Origin: Altericroceibacterium endophyticum
Lineage (GTDB): Bacteria; Pseudomonadota; Alphaproteobacteria; Sphingomonadales; Sphingomonadaceae
DNA: 64,000 nt
Reading direction: 5' to 3'
Assembly (NCBI RefSeq): GCF_009827595.1
Contig: NZ_WTYT01000002.1
Coordinates: forward strand, 584,998 to 648,997
This document shows positions 17,641 to 26,763 of the stretch, piece by piece (position 1 is the first letter of the stretch; each line of letters begins with the position of its first letter). The notes under the pieces were generated by a model. The model ran no database searches. It was not told where the DNA came from and saw only the letters and a list, made by a program, of their open reading frames with translations. The position numbers and the translations under genes are program-made.

Positions 17641-19917
17641 TTACTTAACCACGCCCGCGCTGGCGAGCACGGCCAGTGTGAGCAGATCCGGCGCGATCGC
17701 CGTCATCGGTGCGATCTGAACCGGCTTTTCCATCCCGATCAGCATCGGGCCGATCATCGCATTACCGCCCAGTTCGCGCAGCAATTTGGCTGAGAGATTG
17801 GCCGATTGCAGCCCCGGCATCACCAGCACATTGGCCGGTGCGGAAAGGCGGCTGAACGGGTAATTCGCCATGATTTCCGGATTGAGCGCGGCATCGGGTG
17901 CCATTTCGCCTTCATATTCGAAATCTGGCTTTTCTTCATCCAGCAACTGCACGGCACCGCGGATATTTTCCAGCCATTTGCCCGGCGGATTGCCGAAGGT
18001 CGAATAGGACAGGAAGGCAACCCGGGGTTCATGACCCAGCCGGCGCGCCACAGCCGCGGTTTCCCTGGCGATATGCGCCAATTCGACCGATGTGGGGCGT
18101 TCATTGATCGTCGTATCGGCCAGGAACACCGTGTTGGTCTTGCCGATTATCAGATGCACACCGAAAGGCACCGCATCCGGTTTCGGGTCGAGCACATGGC
18201 GAACCTCACGCATGGTCTGCGCGAAAGGCCGGGTCAGGCCCGAAATCATCGCATCGCCATGGCCCAGCGCCACCAGCGCACTGGCGAAGATATTGCGATC
18301 CTGATTCACGGCCCGGCGCACGTCACGCTCCAGATAACCGCGGCGCTGCAAGCGCTTATACAGGTAGTCGACCATTTCGGGGACATAAGGCGAATCCAGT
18401 GAGTTCTGGATTTCGAACGCTTCGGGCTGATCCACGCCAAGCTCGATCAGCTTGTCGCGCACCGCCTGAGTGCGGCCGACCAGCACCGGTGTGCCATAGC
18501 CGAAATCGCGCAACTGGATCGCGGCGCGCAGCGCCACTTCCTCTTCCGCTTCGGCAAACACAACCCGCTTGGGGTGTTTCTTCGCATCGGCATAGACCGA
18601 TGTGAGCACCGATGTCGTCGGGTTGAGACGGCCCTTCAGATGCATCCGGTAGGCATCGAGATCCTCGATCGGCTTTTGGGCCACGCCCGTTTCCATCGCC
18701 GCCTTGGCAACGGCGGAGGACACGCGTTCCATTAATCGCGGATCGAACGGCGCGGGAATGATATATTCCGTGCCGAATTGCTGGTTCTTGCCATAGGCAG
18801 CAGCGACTTCTTCGGGCACGCGTTCACGCGCCAGTTCCGCAATGGCCTCTGCTGCGGCGATTTTCATTTCTTCATTGATGGCCGTCGCCTGAACATCCAG
18901 CGCACCGCGGAAGATGAAAGGGAAGCCGAGCACATTGTTCACCTGGTTCGGATAATCCGAACGGCCCGTGGCGATAATCGCATTGGGGCGAACCTTCTTG
19001 GCTTCTTCGGGCGCGATTTCAGGCGTCGGGTTGGCCATGGCGAAGATGATCGGACGATCTGCCATATTGGCGACCCATTCCGCCTTGAGTGCGCCGGCAG
19101 CCGACAGACCAAGGAACATATCCGCGCCGTGCAAGGCGTCTTCCAGTGTCCGCGCCGGCGTGTCGATCGCATGGGCGCTCTTCCACTGATCCATGCTTTC
19201 GGTCCGACCGGTGTAGATGACCCCGGAACGATCGCACATGGTCACATGGTCGTGCCGCACACCCATCGCCTTCATCAAGGCGGTACAGGCAATCGCCGAA
19301 GCGCCTGCCCCGTTCACCACTATGCGGATATCTTTCAGTTCGCGGCCGGTCAGGTGGCAGGCGTTGATCAGGCCAGCGGCGGCGATGATCGCCGTGCCGT
19401 GCTGGTCGTCATGCATCACCGGAATATTCATCTTTTCGCGCAGAGCCTGCTCGATGATGAAACATTCAGGGGCCTTGATATCTTCCAGATTGATCCCGCC
19501 AAAGGTGGGCTCCATCAAGGCCACGGCATCGATGATCTTTTGCGGGTCTTCGGTATCCAGTTCGATGTCGATCGAGTCGACATCCGCAAAGCGTTTGAAC
19601 AGAACCGACTTGCCTTCCATCACCGGCTTCGCAGCCAATGCGCCCAGATTGCCAAGGCCAAGTATGGCCGTGCCATTGGTAATCACCGCGACGAGGTTGG
19701 AGCGGATCGTATATTCTGCCGCTTTCGAGGGATCTTCCGCAATGGCTTCCACAGGCGCCGCGACACCGGGAGAATAAGCAAGGCTCAGATCGCGCTGGGT
19801 CGCCACGGGTTTGGTAGGAACGATCTCGATCTTACCGGGACGTTTGGTGCTATGATAAAACAGTGCTTCACGGCGGGTGAAACTGTCATTGCTCTCGTCA
19901 GCCAAGTCTATCTCCAT
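17641..19917 (-). CDS. maeB: NADP-dependent malic enzyme fused to phosphotransacetylase-like domain
   Basis: Decarboxylates malate to pyruvate, supplying NADPH. It is the long MaeB type (758 residues). The malic enzyme domain covers about 1-430 (SLAYSPGVAAPV, NLVAVITNGTAILGLGNLG, MHDDQHGTAII). The C-terminal phosphate acetyltransferase-like domain (about 435-758; FAEAEEEVALRAA, MVDYLYKRLQRRG) is usually regulatory rather than catalytic in this family. I start at 19917 (MEIDLADESND). An upstream ATG at 19974 would run into mutS, which is transcribed divergently from 19944. Confidence 0.94.
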   Translation of the reverse strand: MEIDLADESNDSFTRREALFYHSTKRPGKIEIVPTKPVATQRDLSLAYSPGVAAPVEAIAEDPSKAAEYTIRSNLVAVITNGTAILGLGNLGALAAKPVMEGKSVLFKRFADVDSIDIELDTEDPQKIIDAVALMEPTFGGINLEDIKAPECFIIEQALREKMNIPVMHDDQHGTAIIAAAGLINACHLTGRELKDIRIVVNGAGASAIACTALMKAMGVRHDHVTMCDRSGVIYTGRTESMDQWKSAHAIDTPARTLEDALHGADMFLGLSAAGALKAEWVANMADRPIIFAMANPTPEIAPEEAKKVRPNAIIATGRSDYPNQVNNVLGFPFIFRGALDVQATAINEEMKIAAAEAIAELARERVPEEVAAAYGKNQQFGTEYIIPAPFDPRLMERVSSAVAKAAMETGVAQKPIEDLDAYRMHLKGRLNPTTSVLTSVYADAKKHPKRVVFAEAEEEVALRAAIQLRDFGYGTPVLVGRTQAVRDKLIELGVDQPEAFEIQNSLDSPYVPEMVDYLYKRLQRRGYLERDVRRAVNQDRNIFASALVALGHGDAMISGLTRPFAQTMREVRHVLDPKPDAVPFGVHLIIGKTNTVFLADTTINERPTSVELAHIARETAAVARRLGHEPRVAFLSYSTFGNPPGKWLENIRGAVQLLDEEKPDFEYEGEMAPDAALNPEIMANYPFSRLSAPANVLVMPGLQSANLSAKLLRELGGNAMIGPMLIGMEKPVQIAPMTAIAPDLLTLAVLASAGVVK

Positions 19918-19943
19918 GTCTTGTGCCGGCTGCCTAATCCACC

Positions 19944-22613
19944 ATGAACGCAAAGGATAGGGGAAAGCGGTCATCAGAAGCTTTCCGAATCGGGTCAGGT
20001 GCCGCTAGTCACGCCAGGATGGCTGGCTCTGCAACACCAATGATGACCCAATATCTCGCATTGAAGGACGAGGCAGAGGATTGCCTCCTCTTCTACCGAA
20101 TGGGCGACTTTTTCGAGCTTTTTTTTGGCGACGCGCAAAAAGCAAGCGCGGTGCTGAATATCGCGCTGACCACGCGCGGCGAACATGATGGCGCGCCCGT
20201 GCCCATGTGCGGTGTGCCGGTTCATTCGGCGGAGGGTTATCTCGCGCGGCTGATCCGCGCCGGTTGCCGCGTCGCGATTGCCGAGCAGGTTGAGACGCCT
20301 GAGGAAGCCAAAAAACGAGGTGGTTCCAAAGCTCTGGTGAAGCGCGATATCGTGCGTTTCGTTACCGCCGGCACGCTGACCGAAGAAGCTTTGCTCGAAC
20401 CGCGCAGCGCCAATATTCTGGCCGCAATCTGCACAATTCGCGGCCAATGCGGGGTTGCGGCCTGCGATATCTCAACCGGCCAGATGATGCTCGAGGAATG
20501 CGACCCGCAAAGTCTGGACGCCGCGCTCGCGCGGATTGGCGCCAATGAAGTGGTAGCGCCGGAAGAATGGGAATCGGCCCCGGATGAAGCGATCCTGCGT
20601 CCCCGCAGCGACTTTTCCAGCGATGGCGGGGAAGAACGGCTGAGGCGGCTGCATGATGTGGCAACGCTGGACGGCTTTGGCGAATTTTCCAAGCCTATGC
20701 TGGCGGCCGCCGGCGGGTTGATAGCTTATCTCGACCATGTCGGACGCGGCACCTTGCCGCTGCTGCTGCCCCCGGTTGCCCATTCGGGCACAGCGGCGCT
20801 GGCAATGGATGCGGCCACGCGGTCCAGTCTGGAAATTCTGCAGTCCCAGCAGGGGCAGCGCAAGGGCAGCCTGCTGGCGGCAATCGACCGCTGCGTGACG
20901 GGGGCTGGTGCGCGGCAACTGGCCGAAGATCTGGCCGCCCCTTTATGTGACCAACAGGCGATTTCCCGGCGGCTTGGCCTTGTGGCCTATTTTCATGACG
21001 ATGCCCTGCGGCGCGGGGATGTGCGCGATTTGCTGCGCGGTCTGCCCGATATTGGCCGCGCTCTGGGGCGCGTTGCGGCGGGCCGTGGGAGTCCGCGCGA
21101 TCTGGGCCAGCTGCGTGACGGGCTGCGCGATGCACAGCGCCTTTACGATCAGCTTGCATCCTTGCCTGACAAGCCGGAAATGCTTGAAGCGCTCCTGCCA
21201 GCACTCACAGGACATGGCGCACTGACCGACCTGTTCGCCCGCGCCCTGGTCGCCAGCCCACCGACAGAGCGCAATCAGGGCGGCTATATTGCCGAGGGAT
21301 TTGACGAAGCGCTGGACGAATTGCGCTCCGTTTCCGGCAATGCCCGCCGTGCGATTGCCGCATTGGAAGCGCGCTACCGCGAGGAAACCGGCGTATCTTC
21401 GCTCAAGATCAAACATAATGGTGTGCTGGGCTATTTCATCGAAGTCCCCTCCCGCCATGCCGATGCGCTGATGGCAGCCGATAGCGGCTTCACGCATCGC
21501 CAGACCATGGCCAGCGCGGTGCGCTTCAACTCGCTGCATCTGCATGAGGAAGCCAGCCGAATTGCTGAAGCTGGCGGGCGCGCTTTGGCGGCGGAAGAAG
21601 CGCATTTCGAATATCTGGTGGAACAGGCCGCCCTGTCGGGCCGGGCAATTGCAGACAGCGCCGCCGCATTGGCACGGATCGACGTGGCCGCAGGGCAGGC
21701 AGAACGCGCCGCACAAGGTGACTGGTGCCAGCCCGATATAGTCGAAGATCGCAGTCTGGCGATCAGCGGTGGCCGCCATCCGGTGGTGGAAGATGCCCTG
21801 TCCAGCCGAGGCGAACGATTTGTCGCCAATGATTGCACGCTGACCCAGACCGACCGTCTATGGCTGATCGGCGGCCCGAATATGGGCGGTAAATCGACCT
21901 TTCTGCGCCAGAACGCTCTGATCGTTCTGCTTGCGCAGGCAGGCGGCTATGTTCCAGCCACAAGCGCCAAAATCGGTCTGGTGGACCGTCTGTTCAGCCG
22001 GGTGGGCGCATCCGATAACCTTGCCCGGGGCCGCTCCACCTTCATGGTGGAAATGGTCGAAACCGCCGCGATCCTGTTGCAGGCCAGCGAACGCAGCTTC
22101 GTTATTCTGGATGAGGTGGGCCGCGGAACGTCCACCTATGACGGGCTCGCACTGGCATGGGCGGTGGTCGAGGCCGTGCATGAGCAGATTGGCTGCCGCT
22201 GCCTGTTCGCCACCCATTACCACGAATTGTCGCGCCTCGCGGAAAGCTGCGATTCACTTTCCCTCCATCACGTGCGGGCACGGGAATGGAAAGGCGATCT
22301 GGTACTGCTGCATGAACTGGCAGAAGGGGCGGCAGATCGCAGCTATGGCTTGGCCGTGGCCCGTCTGGCGGGTGTGCCCAAAGCCGTTGTTGCCCGCGCC
22401 GGGCAAGTTCTCGGCAAGCTGGAGAAAGGACGTGCCGAGACCGGAGGGCTCGCTGCCGGACTGGGAGAATTGCCGCTGTTTGCCGCTGCGGCAGAAGCTC
22501 AGGAGGAACAATGCGATACGCTGCGCGAGCGGCTGCAAAGTGTCGATGTCGACAGTCTGAGCCCGCGTGAAGCGCTTGATTTGCTTTATGAACTTAAAAG
22601 CGAGGCTCAATAA
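19944..22613 (+). CDS. mutS: DNA mismatch repair protein MutS
   Basis: Recognises mismatches and recruits MutL. Mismatch-binding domain I contains the Phe-x-Glu wedge in FYRMGDFFELFFGD. The C-terminal ATPase has Walker A GGPNMGGKST, Walker B FVILDEVGRGTSTYDG and the FATHYHEL signature, followed by the dimerisation helix-turn-helix. The frame is 889 residues from 19944. Starts at 20019 or 20040 (MMTQYLALKD) would better match the family N-terminus. Divergent from maeB. Confidence 0.96.
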   Translation: MNAKDRGKRSSEAFRIGSGAASHARMAGSATPMMTQYLALKDEAEDCLLFYRMGDFFELFFGDAQKASAVLNIALTTRGEHDGAPVPMCGVPVHSAEGYLARLIRAGCRVAIAEQVETPEEAKKRGGSKALVKRDIVRFVTAGTLTEEALLEPRSANILAAICTIRGQCGVAACDISTGQMMLEECDPQSLDAALARIGANEVVAPEEWESAPDEAILRPRSDFSSDGGEERLRRLHDVATLDGFGEFSKPMLAAAGGLIAYLDHVGRGTLPLLLPPVAHSGTAALAMDAATRSSLEILQSQQGQRKGSLLAAIDRCVTGAGARQLAEDLAAPLCDQQAISRRLGLVAYFHDDALRRGDVRDLLRGLPDIGRALGRVAAGRGSPRDLGQLRDGLRDAQRLYDQLASLPDKPEMLEALLPALTGHGALTDLFARALVASPPTERNQGGYIAEGFDEALDELRSVSGNARRAIAALEARYREETGVSSLKIKHNGVLGYFIEVPSRHADALMAADSGFTHRQTMASAVRFNSLHLHEEASRIAEAGGRALAAEEAHFEYLVEQAALSGRAIADSAAALARIDVAAGQAERAAQGDWCQPDIVEDRSLAISGGRHPVVEDALSSRGERFVANDCTLTQTDRLWLIGGPNMGGKSTFLRQNALIVLLAQAGGYVPATSAKIGLVDRLFSRVGASDNLARGRSTFMVEMVETAAILLQASERSFVILDEVGRGTSTYDGLALAWAVVEAVHEQIGCRCLFATHYHELSRLAESCDSLSLHHVRAREWKGDLVLLHELAEGAADRSYGLAVARLAGVPKAVVARAGQVLGKLEKGRAETGGLAAGLGELPLFAAAAEAQEEQCDTLRERLQSVDVDSLSPREALDLLYELKSEAQ

Positions 22614-22654
22614 TCGCAGCTTGCCTTTATCATCCCCGGCTTTAGCTTCGCAGC

Positions 22655-23056
22655 ATGGGCGACGACAAAAAGAGCAATAACGGTCTTGCGAAAGAGCGTA
22701 CGGATCTTGCGGAAGACCGCACCGTTCAAGCCACCGAACGCACTTTTGCCGGTTGGATGAGGACCGCCTTCGCCGCCATTGGTATCGGGCTGGCTTTCCG
22801 CGCGGTTTTCGGAGATTTCGATCCGCCATGGCTGGCGCGCGCGGTCGCAACCTTGTTCATCATCCTGGGGGGCATGATCGCCCTAAGCGCGCAGCACCGG
22901 GCTTCCAAGACATTCAGGAGGCTTTCCACGCATCAGGTGGATGCGCCGGACCTCCCGAATTTACGATGGCTGAGCTGGTCGGTCGCGCTGGGTGCGCTCA
23001 TCCTGATAGCGGGATTGTGGATTCTGAATGACGGCAATCTGGGGGACGGGCAATAG
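22655..23056 (+). CDS. DUF202 (YidH-type) inner-membrane protein
   Basis: A 133-residue protein with a charged N-terminus (about 30 residues) containing ERTDLAEDRTVQATERTFAGWMR, trimmed here to its family core ERTFAGWMRT. Three membrane spans follow at about 37-53, 60-80 and 105-125. This matches the DUF202/YidH family of unknown function. It starts 41 bases after mutS on the same strand and could be read from the same transcript. Confidence 0.82.
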   Translation: MGDDKKSNNGLAKERTDLAEDRTVQATERTFAGWMRTAFAAIGIGLAFRAVFGDFDPPWLARAVATLFIILGGMIALSAQHRASKTFRRLSTHQVDAPDLPNLRWLSWSVALGALILIAGLWILNDGNLGDGQ

Positions 23057-23079
23057 CCCGCCCACCGCGTCTCGTATAA

Positions 23080-23427
23080 TCAGGTGCCGTCACCACGCAG
23101 CCCATCGGGCTTATGCGCTTTCCCATATTTATCGACATTATCGTCGTAATTGGGTTCACCGCGATAGGCATCCATATCGATTCTGCCACTTGATTCCATG
23201 TCGCGCATTCGATCGACGACGTCCTGAGACGCATCATTGAGCAAATCAGTCTCTCCCCGGCCCTTGGTACTCTCCGTAGGGGAGCGCGTCTCGGGGGTCA
23301 GGCTCTGGGCCTCCTGAGAGACTTCCTGCGCCTGATTGCGGTGGTCGTCCTGCTCATCATTATGGGTTTCAGGCGCCAGATCGGCCTGGCGCTCTTCCTG
23401 CGCTTTCATCATCTTGCTGTCGGTCAT
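23080..23427 (-). CDS. Small acidic hydrophilic protein, conserved hypothetical
   Basis: A 115-residue, highly charged protein with no membrane span. The N-terminal two thirds are Gln/Glu-rich and probably disordered. The C-terminal half carries a well-formed block (DVVDRMRDMESSGRIDMD, then AYRGEPNYDDN) that I associate with sphingomonad hypothetical proteins. The start at 23427 is set by AAAGGAGA 8 bases upstream; a longer frame to 23463 lacks such a site. Function unknown. Confidence 0.7.
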   Translation of the reverse strand: MTDSKMMKAQEERQADLAPETHNDEQDDHRNQAQEVSQEAQSLTPETRSPTESTKGRGETDLLNDASQDVVDRMRDMESSGRIDMDAYRGEPNYDDNVDKYGKAHKPDGLRGDGT

Positions 23428-23492
23428 ACGAAATCTCCTTTGCCCCACCAACGGCCAGAGCAAAGGCTGCGTTCCCGATCCGAGTGTCAGGG

Positions 23493-24362
23493 TCAGCGGG
23501 TGGGCACCGGCTCCTCGCCCGAATAATCGTAGAAGCCGCGCTTGCTTTTGCGTCCGAGCCAGCCCGCATCGACATATTTCATCAGCATCGGCGCAGGGCG
23601 GTATTTGGAATCGCCCGTGCTTTCAAAGATCACCCGCATGATTTCCAGACAGGTATCCAGCCCGATAAAATCGGCCAGTTGCAACGGCCCCATCGGATGA
23701 TTGAGCCCCAGCCGGCATCCTTTGTCGATATCGGCGACATTCGCTGTCCCCTGCCCCAGGACGAAGATCGCTTCGTTGATCATGGGCAGAAGAATGCGAT
23801 TGACGACAAACCCCGGTTCGTCCTCACTCATGACAATTTTCTTGCCGAGCAACTCGGCAAAGGCACGGGTTTTGGCAACGCTTTCCTGTGATGTCGCGAG
23901 ACCAGGAATAATCTCGATCAGCTCCATCACCGGAACCGGATTGAAGAAATGCAGGCCGATGAAGCGGGAGGGATCGGGTAGATTGGCGCCCATTCGCGTG
24001 ATGGAGATGGAGCTGGTATTGCTCGCCAGAATGGCATCGCTGCGCAGCACCTTGCCCGCTTCAGCAAAAATGGCTTGCTTGATGTCTTCGCGCTCGGTCG
24101 CGGCTTCGATGATGAAGCTCGCCTGATCCATTGCGCCATAATCACTCACCGGCTGAATTCGCTGCATGGCAGCATCAGCCTCGGTTTCAGAGATCTTGTC
24201 CTTGGAAACGAGCCGGGCAAAACGCTTCGCAATGCCGTCACGCGCGGCGTCAGCTATGGATTGCTCCCGGTCGGCAAGCAGCACCGTCAGCCCGCTTGCA
24301 GCAGCGTTTTGCGCAATGCCGGATCCCATCTGACCAGCACCGATTATTCCGATTGCATCCAT
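23493..24362 (-). CDS. 3-hydroxyacyl-CoA (3-hydroxybutyryl-CoA) dehydrogenase
   Basis: NAD-dependent oxidation of 3-hydroxyacyl-CoA, probably in butanoate or fatty-acid turnover. The 289 residues match the single-function Hbd/PaaH type. The Rossmann motif GAGQMG is at 8-13 (IGIIGAGQMGSGIAQ). The catalytic His lies in GLHFFNPVPVMELIE, and the C-terminal domain has GFVVNRILLPMINEA. Close to hbd, but the exact chain length cannot be read from sequence. Confidence 0.9.
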   Translation of the reverse strand: MDAIGIIGAGQMGSGIAQNAAASGLTVLLADREQSIADAARDGIAKRFARLVSKDKISETEADAAMQRIQPVSDYGAMDQASFIIEAATEREDIKQAIFAEAGKVLRSDAILASNTSSISITRMGANLPDPSRFIGLHFFNPVPVMELIEIIPGLATSQESVAKTRAFAELLGKKIVMSEDEPGFVVNRILLPMINEAIFVLGQGTANVADIDKGCRLGLNHPMGPLQLADFIGLDTCLEIMRVIFESTGDSKYRPAPMLMKYVDAGWLGRKSKRGFYDYSGEEPVPTR

Positions 24363-24455
24363 TTCACCATCCTTCTTCGCAGATGCAGCAAGAGTAAGCG
24401 CACCGGCTGAAAAATTCCAGCGGCAGAATTGCAGGCTCGGAATTACAGGGTCGTC

Positions 24456-24683
24456 TTACTTGCTCACCGCCAGCAACACGCCAACGACCAGAATCGCCAA
24501 TGCCTGATATTTGATCCGGGAAAACATCATCCGGTTCTGCATCAGCTGCATCTCTGTTGGCTCATCCCCTTCCTGTTCCAGATCGAGCTTGCTGCTCTGC
24601 AAAAACGCGACCACGCCGCGAACCAGAGAAACAACCACCATGATCGCAAGGATGATCAGCAGGATAACAAGAAGTGTGCTCAT
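24456..24683 (-). CDS. HIG1 domain twin-transmembrane protein
   Basis: A 75-residue protein with two membrane spans (about 3-27 and 58-73) separated by a polar loop containing MQLMQNRMMFSRIKYQAL. This is the HIG_1_N layout of bacterial relatives of the respiratory supercomplex factor Rcf1. I start at 24683 (MSTLLVILLIILAI); the frame to 24908 would overlap gluQ. It lies 13 bases after the gluQ stop. A role in cytochrome oxidase assembly is inferred from the family. Confidence 0.8.
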   Translation of the reverse strand: MSTLLVILLIILAIMVVVSLVRGVVAFLQSSKLDLEQEGDEPTEMQLMQNRMMFSRIKYQALAILVVGVLLAVSK

Positions 24684-24696
24684 ATCCGCTATGTAA

Positions 24697-25542
24697 TCAT
24701 TTCGAACAGGAAATGCCAGTTGGTAGCTGCCCGGCGCGCAACGCAGCGGCCAAAGCCCTGCCATCTTCCCCCGCCAATCGGCGGTCTGCCAATGATGGCG
24801 AATGGCGTCGCTTGGCCAATTTGCGCCCCTGTTCATCGAGCAGCAGCGAATGATGGTGCCAGCGCGGGACCGGCAAGCCCAGCAGCGCCTGCAATAATCT
24901 GTGAACATGCGTCGCGGAAAACAGGTCCATCCCTCTGGTCACCATATTTATTCCATCCGCCGCATCATCCAGTGTCGCGGCCAGATGGTAGCTGGCCGGC
25001 GTATCGGGATCCTTACGCAGCAGAACCACATCACCCAGCATTTCCGGCCGCGCCGTCTGCGGTCCTGCCAGCTCATCCTCCCAGATGAGCGGTCCGGTTT
25101 TGCGATTCGCCTGCGCCACATCCAGGCGCCAGGCAACCGGCCCGTCGCAATTGTGGGGGTCGATGTGTTTCTCACGGCATGTGCCGGGATAGATCGGCCC
25201 CTCCGGCCCGATCACGGGATCAGCGGCAAGAATTTGCGCGCGCGTGCAATCGCAGGGGTACAACAGGCCTTGCGCCTTCAATTCCTCTGCCGCCGCATCA
25301 TAGTGGGCTATCCGGGTAGATTGCGCGCGCACTTCCTCCCATTCTAGCCCCAGCCATGCCAGGTCTGCGCGAAACTCCGCTGCCAGTTCTGGCCGGGAAC
25401 GGCCGCCATCAATATCTTCGATCCGCAACAGAAAGCGGCCGCCATCCGCCTTTGCCCGATCATGTGCGACGATTGCCGAAAGCGCATGGCCCAGATGCAG
25501 TGATCCATTGGGGCTAGGGGCAAAACGCGTAATAATCGTCAT
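24697..25542 (-). CDS. gluQ: Glutamyl-Q tRNA(Asp) synthetase
   Basis: Attaches glutamate to queuosine-34 of tRNA-Asp. It is a GluRS-like protein lacking the anticodon-binding half, 281 residues from 25542 (MTIITRFAPSPNG). The HIGH-type motif is GSLHLGHA, and the C-terminal KMSKS equivalent is KLAKRRHS. Zinc-site cysteines are in LYPCDCTRAQ, followed by GTCREKH. queC, needed to make queuosine, is also in the window at 54.8 kb, so the pathway is present. Confidence 0.93.
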   Translation of the reverse strand: MTIITRFAPSPNGSLHLGHALSAIVAHDRAKADGGRFLLRIEDIDGGRSRPELAAEFRADLAWLGLEWEEVRAQSTRIAHYDAAAEELKAQGLLYPCDCTRAQILAADPVIGPEGPIYPGTCREKHIDPHNCDGPVAWRLDVAQANRKTGPLIWEDELAGPQTARPEMLGDVVLLRKDPDTPASYHLAATLDDAADGINMVTRGMDLFSATHVHRLLQALLGLPVPRWHHHSLLLDEQGRKLAKRRHSPSLADRRLAGEDGRALAAALRAGQLPTGISCSK

Positions 25543-25647
25543 CGAATAATCCGTACGGCCCGATTGGGGTTCAGTAAAAAAATGGGGATTGTCAGTTTGT
25601 AACAGACTTGACGCTTTTTGCGGCAAATGCTCATTTGTCACGTATCA

Positions 25648-25654
25648 GGGAGGG
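25648..25654 (+). promoter_or_regulatory. Strong ribosome binding site deciding the HNH start
   Basis: GGGAGGG ends 8 bases before GTG at 25663. The in-frame ATG codons further upstream (25618 and 25627) have no such site. Confidence 0.7.
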
Positions 25655-25662
25655 CACACAAA

Positions 25663-26271
25663 GTGTTCAAGGCCGAACTGATCGAGAGAGCTGCTCGATT
25701 TCGTAGCGTGGAGGAAGATCCGACGCGCAATTTGGAGAGTTGCCCGGCATTGGTCCTCAATGCCGATTACACGCCACTTTCCTATTATCCGCTCAGCATC
25801 TGGCCGTGGCAGACGGCTATCAAGGCGGTGTTTCTCGAACGCGTCGATATTGTCGCCAGTTATGACCGGCAGGTGCATTCGCCTTCGCTCGATATGCAGA
25901 TCCCCTCGGTCATCGCCTTGCGGGATTATGTGAAGCCAAACGAATTCCCGGCTTTCACCCGCTTCAACCTGTTCCTGCGCGATCGCTTTACCTGCCAATA
26001 TTGCGGAAGCCGCGAACATCTGACCTTCGATCATGTGGTGCCCAGACGGTTAGGCGGGAAGACGACGTGGGAAAACATCCTCACCGCCTGTGCCCCCTGT
26101 AACATGCGCAAGGGCGGGCGAACGCCGAAGCAGGCCAATATGCGTGTCATGATGGAGCCCATTCGCCCCACCAGCTGGCAATTGCAGCAATATGGCAAAA
26201 GCTTCCCCCCCAATTACCTGCATGAAACATGGCGGGACTGGCTCTATTGGGACATCGAGCTGGAAGAATAG
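25663..26271 (+). CDS. HNH endonuclease family protein
   Basis: A 202-residue protein starting at GTG 25663. The N-terminal half (about 1-110, with LNADYTPLSYYPLSIWPW) is characteristic of a conserved chromosomal HNH family. The HNH/zinc region is CQYCG, then LTFDHVVPRRLGGKTTWEN, then CAPCN. It lies alone between gluQ (divergent) and DUF4112 (convergent), not beside a restriction or toxin gene. A role in DNA repair or RNA handling is possible, but I cannot assign one. Confidence 0.88.
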   Translation: MFKAELIERAARFRSVEEDPTRNLESCPALVLNADYTPLSYYPLSIWPWQTAIKAVFLERVDIVASYDRQVHSPSLDMQIPSVIALRDYVKPNEFPAFTRFNLFLRDRFTCQYCGSREHLTFDHVVPRRLGGKTTWENILTACAPCNMRKGGRTPKQANMRVMMEPIRPTSWQLQQYGKSFPPNYLHETWRDWLYWDIELEE

Positions 26272-26285
26272 GCGGAGCGGGCAGG

Positions 26286-26702
26286 TTATCCCTCGATCAC
26301 CTGCGCCTCCGGGTGATGTTTGTGCAGATGCTTTTTCACGATTTTGAGATTGCGCGTGTTGGAGCGGAAGAAGAAATCGAAAGTATCACCTGCCAGCGGG
26401 ATGGCACCAATCGCCGTATCGAACGCCACATTTCCCGCCATGCGCCACACTTTCCATTTGGGCATGCCCAGATTGCGCGCCTCCCAAATAATATAGGCGC
26501 CCATCCCGGCCGTGATCAGATCGCCGACAACCGGGATCAGGCCGATCAAGGCATCCAGTCCGAATTTCCGATTGATTAGCGGAATGGTGAAGCCGCGCTC
26601 CAGCAACATCTCCATCGCCTCTATGCGCATAAGGACAGAGGCGGGATCAGTGCCGGTCGGCAAACCCATATTCATTGGACGGGGGCGCTGTGGATCAACC
26701 AT
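26286..26702 (-). CDS. DUF4112 membrane protein
   Basis: A 138-residue protein with the DUF4112 core: LLERGFTIPLINRKFGLDAL, then the hydrophobic LIPVVGDLITAGMGAYII and AIGAIPLAGDTFDFFF repeats. The C-terminus is His-rich (HLHKHHPEAQ). Start 26702 is chosen because CAGGAGT lies about 8 bases upstream; the frame to 26822 reads into the preceding gene. It follows the solute-binding protein gene by 61 bases. Function unknown. Confidence 0.82.
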   Translation of the reverse strand: MVDPQRPRPMNMGLPTGTDPASVLMRIEAMEMLLERGFTIPLINRKFGLDALIGLIPVVGDLITAGMGAYIIWEARNLGMPKWKVWRMAGNVAFDTAIGAIPLAGDTFDFFFRSNTRNLKIVKKHLHKHHPEAQVIEG

Positions 26703-26763
26703 CAAATACTCCTGATCCGGTAGCCAGGGCACAATGCCCATGGTCATCAGATTGTGAAACGCC

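Noticed and set aside
18778..19947. Plus-strand open frame of 389 codons
   Set aside because: Antisense to the malic enzyme gene, His/Arg-rich and with no domain.
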